Below are positions 11,194-20,870 of a stretch of 64,000 nt of DNA, piece after piece. The position numbers and the translations under genes were made by a program. Source of the stretch: Narthecium ossifragum (lineage: Eukaryota > Streptophyta > Magnoliopsida > Dioscoreales > Nartheciaceae); contig OY986966.1 in assembly GCA_963920575.1 (NCBI GenBank), positions 3,740,130 through 3,804,129 on the forward strand. The letters are read 5' to 3'. The notes beneath the pieces were generated by a model. That model saw nothing but the letters and a program-made list of their open reading frames with translations. It did no database searches and was not told where the DNA came from. Within the stretch, counting starts at the first letter, position 1. Every line of letters starts with the position of its first letter.

Positions 11194-12035
11194 CTCCCAC
11201 GTTGCCCTCTAGGATCCGGTCGCCGCCACCTTCTTCCACGGCTCCCCGTCGCCGATCCCGCCTCCCCCTGTCACCAATCCGGTCCCCCCGTCGCCGATCC
11301 GGGCTTCCGTCGCTGATCCCGCTCCCCCATAGCCGATCTAGGCTGTCCCGACGCCGATCCAAGCTCCCCCGTTGCCGATCCCGACTCCACCGTCGCCGAT
11401 CCGGGCTCCCCGTCGTCGATCCGGGCTTCCCTGTTGACGATCCAGGTTTCCAAGTCGCCGATCCGGTCCCCCCGTCACCGATCCGCTCCCCCCGTCGCCG
11501 ATCCGGGCCCCCCGTCACCGATCTGGGCTCCACCGTCACCGATCCAGGCTTCCCCCGCTCCCCTGTCGTTGATCCCGACTCCACATCACCAATCCAGGCT
11601 TCCCCGTCGCCGATCCAGGCTTCCCAGTCGCTGATCCCGGCTCCATATCACAGATCCAGGCTTCCCCGTCGCTGATCCAGGCTTCCCAGTCGCCGATCCT
11701 GGCTCCCCCGTCGCCGATCCTGGCTCCCCCGTCGCCGATCTGGTCCCCTTGTCACCAATCCGGTCTCCACCGTCGTCGTTCCGGGCTCCCTCGTCGCCGA
11801 TTCGGGCTCCCCGTCGCCGATCCGGCTTCCTCGTCGCCGATCCAGGCTTCCCTCCGGTGCCGATGAGGTCTCCCCTCCGGCGCCGATCCAGTCTCCCCTC
11901 CGGCGCCGATCCGGTCTCCGGCGCCGATCTGGTCTCCCCTCCGGCGCCGATCCGGTCTCCCCATCGTCGATCCAGGCTGCCCCGTCTCCCCTTCGTCGAT
12001 CAAGTCTTCCCCGTCGCAGATCTTCTCCTGCGATA
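11194..12035. repeat. GC-rich minisatellite (CGCCGATCCRGGCTYCCC units)
   Basis: About 840 bases built from many diverged copies of a roughly 15-30 base unit around CCGTCGCCGATCCGGGCTCC. The units are open in several frames on both strands and give repetitive R/S/P- or D/R/G-rich ORFs, which I take as shadows of the repeat. It ends abruptly at a T-rich tract near 12,044. Confidence 0.8.
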
Positions 12036-12153
12036 GTCACGCCTTTTTTTTCTTTTCTTTTTTAATGTCTCCGAGTTAGTTTTTGCAATTGCCAAACAAA
12101 TTTTTCAAAAATTGTATACATGCAAAGCAACTTGTACAATTGTGAAAAAATGG

Positions 12154-12158
12154 AAAGT
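12154..12158. other. Target site duplication of the copia element (AAAGT), left
   Basis: AAAGT immediately before the left copia LTR. The same five bases follow the right LTR at 30865-30869. Confidence 0.85.
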
Positions 12159-12516
12159 TGTTGTAAACTGTGTGCATGTGAATGAGATCACATGCCCACT
12201 ATTGATGAATGACTAGTTGATAGAAATTGGATTGAGACAGAAGCATTCAATGATGCTTTGTCTTCATATCATCCCATTTGCCTATAAATAGGCATGGGGT
12301 GAACGAATGAAGGAGGGTAGTGAGATTGAGCTCCTCTTATGTTCTCATATTGCTTCCTCTCTTTTCTATCTTCTTGTAAGTAGTAAGTGTTAGAGTCCCT
12401 CTTCTCATACCCCCTCTTCTTATTTTCTCCTTTCATCCACTTGCAACTAGTATGAATTAACAAGTTAGTAGTAAGCAAGTAAGAGGATTACCTATTTCCT
12501 TGATACATTTATAACA
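12159..12516 (+). repeat. 5' LTR of the copia element
   Basis: Begins TGTTGTAAACTG and ends TATAACA. It holds a TATA box CCTATAAATAGG near 12281 as the likely Pol II promoter. The sequence CGTTATCAGCACGAG follows directly and is the putative primer binding site. Confidence 0.9.
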
Positions 12517-12531
12517 CGTTATCAGCACGAG
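12517..12531 (+). other. Putative primer binding site of the copia element
   Basis: CGTTATCAGCACGAG immediately follows the LTR end TATAACA, the required position for a tRNA primer. I did not identify the tRNA. Confidence 0.6.
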
Positions 12532-12650
12532 TCTCTACAACGTAGAGGAAAGGAGAGAACCAGTCAGGTATATTTTACTGACTATTGCCTTGTAATTATT
12601 CTAGTCATTTTCATCCTAACGTAAGTTATACAATGTTTTGAAGCATATGC

Positions 12651-12855
12651 TTGTACCTGAAGTACAAGCTATATATATGAAGAACAGACCACTGTGATGC
12701 CTGAAGCACACATGGTAAAATGATTGTACCCGAAGTACAAAATTAAAAAAGTGCATGAAGCACTTAATTTGCACCTGAAGTGCAAATCACTGTATTGTGC
12801 CTGAAGCACATTATCTCGCACCTGAAGTGCAAATTAATTCTGTACCATAAGTACA
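12651..12855 (+). repeat. Array of eight small hairpins with CTGAA loops in the copia leader
   Basis: Eight self-complementary units lie between primer site and gag. Stem/loop/stem examples: TTGTAC-CTGAA-GTACAA (12651), TTGTAC-CCGAA-GTACAA (12724), AAGTGC-ATGAA-GCACTT (12749), TTTGCAC-CTGAA-GTGCAAA (12768), TGTGC-CTGAA-GCACA (12796), GCAC-CTGAA-GTGC (12818) and TGTAC-CATAA-GTACA (12841). A second unit near 12693 pairs with one bulged A. The loop stays nearly constant while the stems change in compensating pairs. This argues for selection on RNA structure, perhaps for packaging, dimerisation or translation. Confidence 0.75.
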
Positions 12856-12963
12856 TATATTAATTTCTATTGTTAATATAATACATGAGTTTATATTTGT
12901 TTAATGCTTTGATAAATGCCAGTCATTCACTATATAAACTTTTCAGAATGGGTTATTATCAAC

Positions 12964-13090
12964 CCTTCGGGGCCGCCCGAGTGATCAGCGCGACCGCTCG
13001 GACTTATGGAATGAAGCGCCCACGGTTCGAATCCGGATCGTTACCGATCCGCGAATAAAAACCGGGGCCAAAAAAAATCAAAAAAAAAAT
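12964..13090 (+). mobile_element. tRNA-derived SINE-like insertion
   Basis: A GC-rich 110-base unit contains a perfect Pol III B-box GGTTCGAATCC at 13024-13034 and a weaker A-box-like GAGTGATCAGCG about 50 bases upstream. It ends in a poly-A-rich tail (13070-13089). It interrupts the AT-rich copia leader before gag and differs sharply in base composition. Clear target duplications were not found. Confidence 0.5.
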
Positions 13091-13147
13091 ATTGCTTTTT
13101 CTTTTGCTTTAAATTAATTTCTAGCATCTCTCTTGTGCAGTCTAATC

Positions 13148-14152
13148 ATGTCTAGCCTGAAGCTGGAGTTTCTTCCTGTCCTGGGCACTAGATGCTGAGC
13201 TCCATCTGAATGCCACAAATATGGGGAATGTAATTAAGGAAGGGAATACAACCACGCAGATTGAAAGGGACAGTGCCCTGATCTTTCTCCGCCGTCACTT
13301 TCATGATGATCTAAAAAATGAATACCTCACTGTGCGAGACCCACTAGTCTTATGGAGAAACTTAAATGATAGGTTCCAACACTTGAAAACTATCGTTCTT
13401 CCCACTGCCCAGTACGAGTGGTTACACCTTCGCCTTTAAGATTTCAAAACCATTAGTGAGTATAATTCAGCACTCCATAAGATCACCTCCCAACTAGAGT
13501 TATGCGGCCAGACCATATCTGACCATGATAAACTTGAGAAAACTTTCTCCACATTCCATGCCTCCAATCTGATTTTACAGCAACAGTACCGACAACGTGA
13601 TTTCAAAAAATACTCTAAACTCATTGATGCCCTACTGAAAGCCGAAAAACAAAACCAGATTCTGCTGAAAAATCATGAGTCTCGTCCATCTGATTCTGCC
13701 CCATTTCCTGAAGCAAATGCTAATGTCCATCATGGACATGGCCACGGACGAGGGCGTGGCCGTGGACGCGGGCGTGGACGAGGCCGTGGTCGTGGGCAAT
13801 ATAATGATAGGTTCCATTACTACCGCGAAGGAAATAGTGATCCTACTCCCTACCCTAAGAATGATCAAGTAGAAAATAGAAAGAGAAAGGAGCCTGAAGA
13901 CGGAACCTCCAAGAAGAATGATGATGAATGCTACTGATGTGGGGGAAAAGGGCACCGGTCTCGCAACTGTCGTGCGCCCAAGCATGTTGTGGAGCAGCAC
14001 ACAGCCAAGGGAAAGAAGAAATGTGCTGAAATGAACTTCACAGATTTTGATGGCATGGCTGATATTCCCCTTCCTGGTAACCCCATGGTTGGTACATCTC
14101 TAGATGTATCAGACTTCCTTGTGGGATCTGAGGAATGGATGGACACCTACTA
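13148..14152 (+). pseudogene. Copia gag (broken)
   Basis: Homology to copia-type Gag (UBN2 family). Conserved stretches include DPLVLWRNLNDRF, SEYNSALHKITSQL and FSTFHASNLILQQQYR, then a GR-dipeptide run (13728-13790) and a CCHC zinc knuckle (CYxCGGKGHRSRNC) near 13929. Lesions: a TGA after about 15 codons, a frameshift before 13221, TAA at 13437 and TGA at 13935 inside the knuckle at an expected CGA. After the Gag stop an AT-rich spacer of about 120 bases ends in a pyrimidine tract plus AG before the protease ATG. This resembles a 3' splice site. Confidence 0.8.
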
Positions 14153-14280
14153 AAATCATGTATTATAGTATGCTTATATCTACTAATATGTACTTGGCTT
14201 GTTTTCTCTATGTATCTTTGAACGCTTTGTAGTTTATGCATATTTCTATGAATGCATATATTGCTCTAATTGTTTCCTAG

Positions 14281-14698
14281 ATGGATGGAGACGCATGTCT
14301 TGCAGACAGTGCAACCACAAACAAGACCCTCCAAAATCGTAAGTACTTCTCACGATTAACATTGAAAGAGTCGAATGTTAATACAATATCGGGTCCTACA
14401 GACCTGATAGAATGCTCCGGGAGAGCAACCACAACCATAGTTTTACCCAGAGGAACAAAACTATCTATTGATGATGCACTATACTCTACTAAATACAGAA
14501 GAAATTTACTCAGTTTCAAGGATTTACGTCGTAATGGATATCATATGGAAATGTCGAATGAAAGTGGTATTGAGTATTTATGCATCACACTTACAGTTTC
14601 AAGCCAGAAGCATGTACTTGAGAAGCTTCCTGCCCTTTCTTCTGGTCTATACCATACGAAAATAAGACCAATAGAATCACATGTTGTGATGCACCAGA
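14281..14698 (+). pseudogene. Copia protease, truncated at the integrase boundary
   Basis: Opens with ATG and the retropepsin motif CLADSATTNKTL, followed by SGPTDLIECSGRATTTIVLPRG and the LYSTKYRRNLLSFK block typical of plant copia pol. It ends at 14698, where the LTR of chromovirus element 2 begins. The GAG-pre-integrase and integrase core that should follow are absent from the window. Confidence 0.82.
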
Positions 14699-17556
14699 TG
14701 TGAGGACCTGTTCCTCTGACCCGGCTCGACCGCGTCGGTCGAGGGCCGATCCCCTTTCTGGGTCTGTTTTCGCGTCGAGCGCGATCGGCTAATCGCATGG
14801 CCTCTTTGCGACCCCAGGGGCAATTTGGTCAAATTGCGTCATGTGGGTTGGATTCACACGCGCGTAATGCACACACGGCCTTATGATGATGTATGTGTTT
14901 GAGTAGATCATTAGGAGAGCTACAGATCAGAGGATCTGAGTTGGATCGTGTAGATCGATGTTTGAATGGTTGTGATTAGATCTAGCTAATCTAACGGCCA
15001 GGATCCAAGAGAGGCATATCATATAAAAACCCATTGTTCTTCACCCCGCAGCCATTAGGGCACTGTGCGGAGAGAAGGAAACCGCGAGAGAGAGAGGGGA
15101 GAGAGACGGCGTTCACGGAGACGGCGGAGAGCTTGGCGAGCCGGCGAGCCGGCAACCACGACTGGAGGCGACCCACGGCCGGAGTAGAGGAGCGGCGGCG
15201 GCGTGCGAGCGACGGCGAGCTCGGGGACGACAACCGCGGCCGGGGAAGAAGACGAGATCTCACACTCAGAGGTAGGGCTTCCTACCCAAATCGTGGATTT
15301 GGTCTCTAGGGTGTGGATTGAAGCATGATAGTATAAGATGGTTGCTATGTTGATCTCGTGATTTCCATGTGGATGTTCTTGTGCTAATTGCTGCTTTGTG
15401 TGGAATCATGGCTTAGTGATGCATTGTCGTATGAGGCTTGTTTTTCCGTTGAGGGTTGATTGGGTTCCGACGAGATTTTCTCCCTCCTTTGGATCTCTTC
15501 TTTCCCCTGTTCTTCTCCTCTCCTCCTCCGTTCTTGACTGGCCAGAGCTTTGGGTTCCTGATGATGCTCTGTTTTTCCTGGGTTCGTTGAGTGCTCGTGG
15601 GTTCCTCATGGCTTTGATGATCGATGAAGGTTGAGGTTTTGTCTCCGGTTCGGCTTGGTTTTCCTTCTCCTTTCCCTTGCTAGGTTTGATGGTTTGGGTT
15701 GGCATCTGGTGGTCATTTATTCTCTGTCACTACCGAGCTCTCCCTGTCTTTCCCTATGCTCAATCCCTTTGCTTCTCTTCGTTCTTCATTTCCTCTGTTC
15801 CTGGTTGGGTTTCTCTTCCCCTATCGCCTTCTCCTGCCTATTCTTGCTGCCGAGCTCTGTCCTCAATCGATGTTGGGTTATGTACTGCTAGGTCCTCCTT
15901 GCTGGAGGGGTACATCGAGGGTAAGCTATGGGATTGTCATGGATTGCCATGTTGTGCTAAACTATAGTTCTCTGCTATCATGCTCTGCTGTACCTCCCTT
16001 GTTCTTCCCTTCCCGTTGAGGATTAACCACGAGGCGGGGCCTGCTGTTGGAGGCCCTCCCTGTGGATCTGTGGCTTTGAATGATGATTTCTCTCCCTGGC
16101 TTTCATGCCAAGTTCAACGATGCCAGATCATTTTCTTTCAGTTCTTGTTAAAGTGTTGGGCTGCCAAATGTATTATTGCTTCAGTTTCCCTGTGATGGTA
16201 GTATGCTTAGATCGATTGTATCCATTGCAGGGTATAGTAGCTTGTTTCCATTACTTGTTCAAGTCCCGTGATCACATGCTACTGTTTGATCCTTAACTGG
16301 TCATATCTGCAATTCTATATTATTTCTATACCATGCACAAGCCTAGGGCCGGCGGTGTGCCCGTTTCTATTTTCTTTGTGGAAATGTGTAGATCTGATTG
16401 GGCCGAAGGTGTGCCCTATTGTATGTGATGAATAAGATGATATATGATTGGGATATGCGAAATTCTATGCTTGGCTTCTGTCTATTCTTAAATGCTGAAT
16501 CTATTTTATTGCGATGCTATATCTTGTGGACATGTGATTGATGAATTGACATGTAGAGGCACCTGGGCCTAGTTGTTTGAATAGGCTCATGCATGTTGTG
16601 TGCATTAGAAGCATTAAGGCTATGTGCGGGCGATGGGCTCGATCGCCGATCCGAGGGCTCGGGTAGCTCGGATCTAGCTCTAGGACCGAGGTATGGGTAG
16701 GAGGATTAGAGCGAGATGGTGTGATTATAATCTTGTGTTGATTGAGGTTACAACTTAGATATACTCTTGATTGATGATATTGAGGTGTAGAGGTCGTGTC
16801 TACCTTCGCTCAAGTGCTAGATATGGATGTCGATAGCCCTGACATTTGTCCCCACGAGAGATGGTGGTATTGAGACTGGGCAGGGTGGAACCTAGACAGG
16901 AGCCCGCAGTCGTGTTGTGTTTCCCCTCGTTGGGTGAGGGTGGGACCTGGACAGGAGCCCTCGGGGAATCGACGAGGCTAGGGTTTAGCCTCTTGGCATA
17001 CTTAGCTTTGACGAAGGTAGATACAGTTGCAGTTTACCCCTTTCCTTGAGAGTGCCGTAGAGTAGAACCCTACTGGGCTTTATGCTCACCCTACCCGGGC
17101 TGCGTTTTGCAGGTGCAGGCACCGCTCCTTCCTCTTCAGTAGTTCCAGGCGGATCAGTTCTTGGAGGCGCTTCTACTTCGGGTGGACTTTGAGGTTGTTG
17201 GCAGATTGAGGGCTTTCATTCAGCATTTTATATTTTATTTGATGTAGTTAAATCTTGGAGACGTATGCTTCTTATTTGAGGACAAATTGTATAACTTTTG
17301 ATTTGGATATTAATGACAATGCTGTTTATTTAAATGTCTAAGTTGGGTTGTAATAATGATATTAGTCTTGAATCTATTATTTATGCCCTCATGATTTTGT
17401 ATTTGAATTTATCGTGAAATTGAGAAATTGTACAGGTTCCTTGTGTAAGAATTATAGAGGAGACTCTGTCAAAATTTTCCGCGCCCATTGATGATTTAAC
17501 AGGTTTAGGTTGCTCACTCCCCGATCTGGATGGGTTTTCTGGGTCGGGGTGTGACA
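14699..17556 (+). repeat. 5' LTR of element 2
   Basis: Begins TGTGAGGACC inside copia pol and ends GTGTGACA before the primer site. About 2858 bases, about 100 longer than the LTR of element 1, to which it is homologous along its length. ORFs inside (for example 15398-16195) have no recognised domain. Confidence 0.9.
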
Positions 17557-17758
17557 GTTTGGTATCAGAGCAGGCTGTAGGTCCTTCGGGATAGGATTAT
17601 GTCTGCGGTTGAGATTTGAGCGGGGTTGGGATAGTTCTAAGTCTAGAACATCCTTGCATGCTTGACTTTTTGCTGAGTGTGATGTGTTTATTTTATTGAT
17701 GTGATGATCTGTTTTGGTCTCTAACGGATGAACATCCGTGTCTCTGGTGTCTGTGCAG
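17557..17758 (+). other. Leader and primer binding site of element 2
   Basis: TGGTATCAGAGC at 17560-17571 is the Met-tRNA primer site. It is followed by about 190 bases of leader homologous to that of element 1. Confidence 0.85.
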
Positions 17759-18913
17759 ATGGCGAGGAGACGGGGACGCCCCGCAGTAGTACACCGAGGT
17801 ACGACGCGCGTTACGCGCGCTGCTGCCCGGCGGGCCGTGGAGGCCGAGGCACACCAGATCCCTGCACCTGTACAGGCACCAGAGGCAGAGTTAGCTGAGC
17901 ACAGCGGGATGGGGGAGGCTTCCTTTCACGCCCCGGAGGCTCCTTTACCCGTTGTTGGGCGATCGTTAGCGGCCGAGGTAACCGACTTCCAGCGTCTGAA
18001 CCCGCCGAGGTTCAGCGGTAGGAGTGGAGACGCGACGGAGGCAGACGAGTGGCTGGAGAGTGTCACTCAGATGCTAGACCTTCTCTTCGGCGAGGATGAT
18101 CCACTCCGGGTCAGACTCGCGGCGTTCGAGCTCGACGGGGACGCCAGAGACTGGTGGCGCACCGCCCAGGCCACCAGGGTAGGAGGAGGGTTGCCGTCGT
18201 GGTCGGAGTTTCGCGCTGCCTTCCTTGAGGTGTACTTTCCCCAGAGTACACGGGCAGTGATGACCGAGGAGTACCTGACCCTCACTCAGGGTACTCGCAC
18301 AGTGCAGCAGTTTGCGACCCGCTTCACCCACCTGCCCAGGTTTGTTGGACCAGTGGCAGTTGACCCCACCGCCAGAGCCCAGCAGTTCGAGAGAGGGCTG
18401 AGACCAGAGATCAGGAGACTGATCGCCGCGCAGCAGCCGGCAACTTACCAGGCGGTGTTGGGTGCTGCACTGGCAGTAGAGGCCCGATGCCAGGAGAGGC
18501 CGAGGGCAGAGCAGCCAGTGGCAGGTGGAGGAGGCAGAGGTCAGTCTCAGAGAGTCCAGGGCAGAGGAGGCCCGTGGAGGAGGCAGAGGCACCAGCAACA
18601 TCAACGGCCCTACCCGCAGCATCAGTTTCAGCAGCGACCCTACCCCTAGCAGCAGTTCCAGCAGCGGCCGCAGCAGCAGCAACACCCTGGGCAACTCCTA
18701 TTGGGAGGACCTCAGGGGCAGGCTCCTCAGGGCGGTGGACCCAGTTTGTGTTTCCAGTGTCATCAGCCAGGTCACCTTCGCAAGGACTGTCCTATGCGGG
18801 TGGCGCAGGGAGGTCGAGGCGGAGGTTGGCAGAGAGGAGCAGTAGCAGGACGGGGCCGTGGCAGAGGCAGAGTAGGTTTCAGGGGTGGGGTGTACGCGCT
18901 TCCTGACCGCTAG
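17759..18913 (+). pseudogene. Gag of element 2 (two TAG stops)
   Basis: Starts MARRRGRPAVV at 17759. It has the Retrotrans_gag domain and zinc knuckle CFQCHQPGHLRKDC (near 18755), parallel to element 1. TAG at 18647-18649 and TAG at 18911-18913 interrupt one continuous frame. Element 1 has CAG at both positions. Confidence 0.85.
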
Positions 18914-19384
18914 TACCCAGATGCAGTGCAGCCATCATACCAGTCCTATCAGTACCCGCAGACACCCCAGCAGCCACTAGCACTAGCACAGACCCCAGCT
19001 GAGCCTTCAGTTCTTCGAGGTATCTTTCAGCTTTTTAGTTCCTGTGTGGATGTGCTGATAGATTCGGGAGCTTCCCATTCGTTTGTGGCTAGGGAGTGTG
19101 TGACATCATTAGGGCTGGAGACCGAACCACTCAGAGTTGCACTACACTTAGACACACCGGTCGGCGGAGGAGCTCAGGTTGAGCAAATTTGCCGAGCATG
19201 CGAGTTGGAGGTTGGGGGCCTCCGCATTCTTCTAGACCTTCGGGTGCTAGACATGGTCTGTTTCGACGTGATACTCGGTATGGATTGGCTGACATCGTAC
19301 CGAGCCGTCATAGATTGTGGCCGTCGTAGGGTGACTGCCTGGACACCGGACGGCGTTCGCTTTGTTTTGTTATGGGACCGATAG
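18914..19384 (+). pseudogene. Protease of element 2
   Basis: Retropepsin motif VLIDSGASHSFV and the later FDVILGMDWL block, in frame with gag. Ends at TAG 19382-19384, which is CAG in element 1. Confidence 0.85.
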
Positions 19385-20542
19385 TTTGTCGATTCCCTTG
19401 CTTGTTGCTATTTTCCTAGACGCGAGAGTCAACTGTCAGCCTTGTTGGCGCGTCTTTCCTTGTTCGCTGCAAAGGACAGCCGAGAGGTTAGCTTTCCCAG
19501 AGTGGTCTGCGAATTTACCGATATGTTTCCAGATGTGCTTCCAGGACTTCCTCCCTCTAGGGTTGTTGACTTTGAGATAGATCTGGTTCCGGGTACGGGA
19601 CCGATTTCTTTACCTGCTTTCAGGATGGCACCTGCTGAGCATAAGGAGCTGAGGACACAGTTGGATGAATTGATTGATCGAGGTTTCATTCGCCCTAGTA
19701 CTTCACCGTGGGGAGCGCCAGTACTGTTTGCAAAAAAGAAGGACGGTACGTTGCGGCTTTGTGTGGATTACAGGAAGCTGAACCGGGTCACTGTAAAGAA
19801 CAAGTATCCCATGCCCAGGATCGATGATTTGTTCGATCAGCTTCGAGGTTCTTCAGTCTTTTCGAAGATCGATCTTCGCACCGGCTACCACCAGCTGAGG
19901 ATCAGGGATTGTGAAATTCCGAAGACGGCATTTCGTACGAGGTACGGGCTTTATGAGTTCGTGGTGATGCCTTTTGGGCTGACGAACGCACCAGCAGCTT
20001 TTATGGACTTGATGCAGAGGATATTCAGGCCTTACCTAGACCAGTTTGTAGTGATATTTGTCGATGACATCTTGATCTATTCACGCACTGAGGAGGAGCA
20101 TGAGGAGCACCTGAGGATAGTGCTACAGTTGCTGAGGGAGAACATGCTATATGCCAAGGCCTCCAAATGCGAGTTCTGGCTCTCAGAAGTGAAGTTTCTG
20201 GGACATGTAGTGTCAGCGGCAGGGATTTCAGTTGATCCAGCCAAGGTAGAGGCAGTTATGCAGTGGCAAAGACCGAAGACGGTGTTCGAGGTCCGCAGTT
20301 TTCTCGGCTTGGCAGGATACTACAGGAGGTTCGTCAGGGATTTCTCCAGGGTAGCAGCGCCACTGACCAGATTGACCCAGAAGGCGATTCCTTTTGTTTG
20401 GGATGATGCTTGCGAGCAGGCCTTCGTAGAGCTGAGGACTAGATTGACCAGTGCTCCTATCTTGATAGTCCCAGAACGCGGCGTTGGCTATAGTGTGTAC
20501 TGTGACGCCAGCGGAGAGGGTCTTGGGTGTGTATTGATGTAG
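19385..20542 (+). pseudogene. Reverse transcriptase and start of RNase H, element 2
   Basis: RVT_1 domain with [27 protein letters not shown] and the catalytic FVDDILIYS. It is followed by the connection domain [11 protein letters not shown] and the RNase H start [14 protein letters not shown]. It ends at TAG 20540-20542 (CAG in element 1). No indel separates it from the protease frame. Confidence 0.88.
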
Positions 20543-20869
20543 GAGGGTCACATTGTGGCTTATGGTTCTAGGCAGCTGAAGAACCATGAGAAGAATTACC
20601 CCGTCCACGATCTGGAGTTAGCAGCAGTGGTTTTTGCCTTGAAGACGTGGCGACACTATCTTTATGGCGAGCGGTTCCAGGTGTACTCAGATCATAAGAG
20701 CTTGAAGCATGTATTTACCCAACGTGACCTCAATCTCAGACAGCGCCGGTGGATGGAGTTGCTGGAGGATTACGACTTCGAGTTCCATTACCACCCTGGT
20801 AAGGCAAATGTCGTTGCAGACGCACTGAACAGGCAGGCCAGGGAGCATAGGGCAGAGTTAGCAGCGGTT
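20543..20869 (+). pseudogene. RNase H C-terminal part of element 2, truncated
   Basis: Continues the same frame with [27 protein letters not shown] and [14 protein letters not shown]. Homology to element 1 stops at about 20,869, where an unrelated LTR segment begins. The ORF tail after that is not element-derived protein. Confidence 0.85.
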
Positions 20870-20870
20870 C

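Larger units (their letters stand above)
14699..20870 (+). mobile_element. Tekay-type chromovirus, element 2 (truncated)
   Basis: Same family as element 1, on the plus strand. 5' LTR 14699-17556, primer site 17560-17571, gag-pol to RNase H in one frame from 17759 to about 20,869. The sequence then leaves homology with element 1 at GCAGCGGTT and joins the middle of an opposite-strand LTR. Integrase, chromodomain and 3' LTR are missing. The only coding lesions I find before the break are four TAG codons. Confidence 0.9.

Noticed and set aside
11094..12040. Several long ORFs on both strands (R/S/P- and D/R/G-rich)
   Set aside because: They are translations of the GC-rich minisatellite in different frames; no non-repeat sequence or splice structure supports a gene.
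12964..13070. Functional tRNA gene
   Set aside because: The B-box is perfect, but no acceptor stem or anticodon arm folds as a tRNA, and the poly-A tail fits a SINE better.
15034..16296. ORFs of 60-106 aa inside the element 2 LTR
   Set aside because: No family resemblance; shared LTR sequence with stops in element 1 equivalents.
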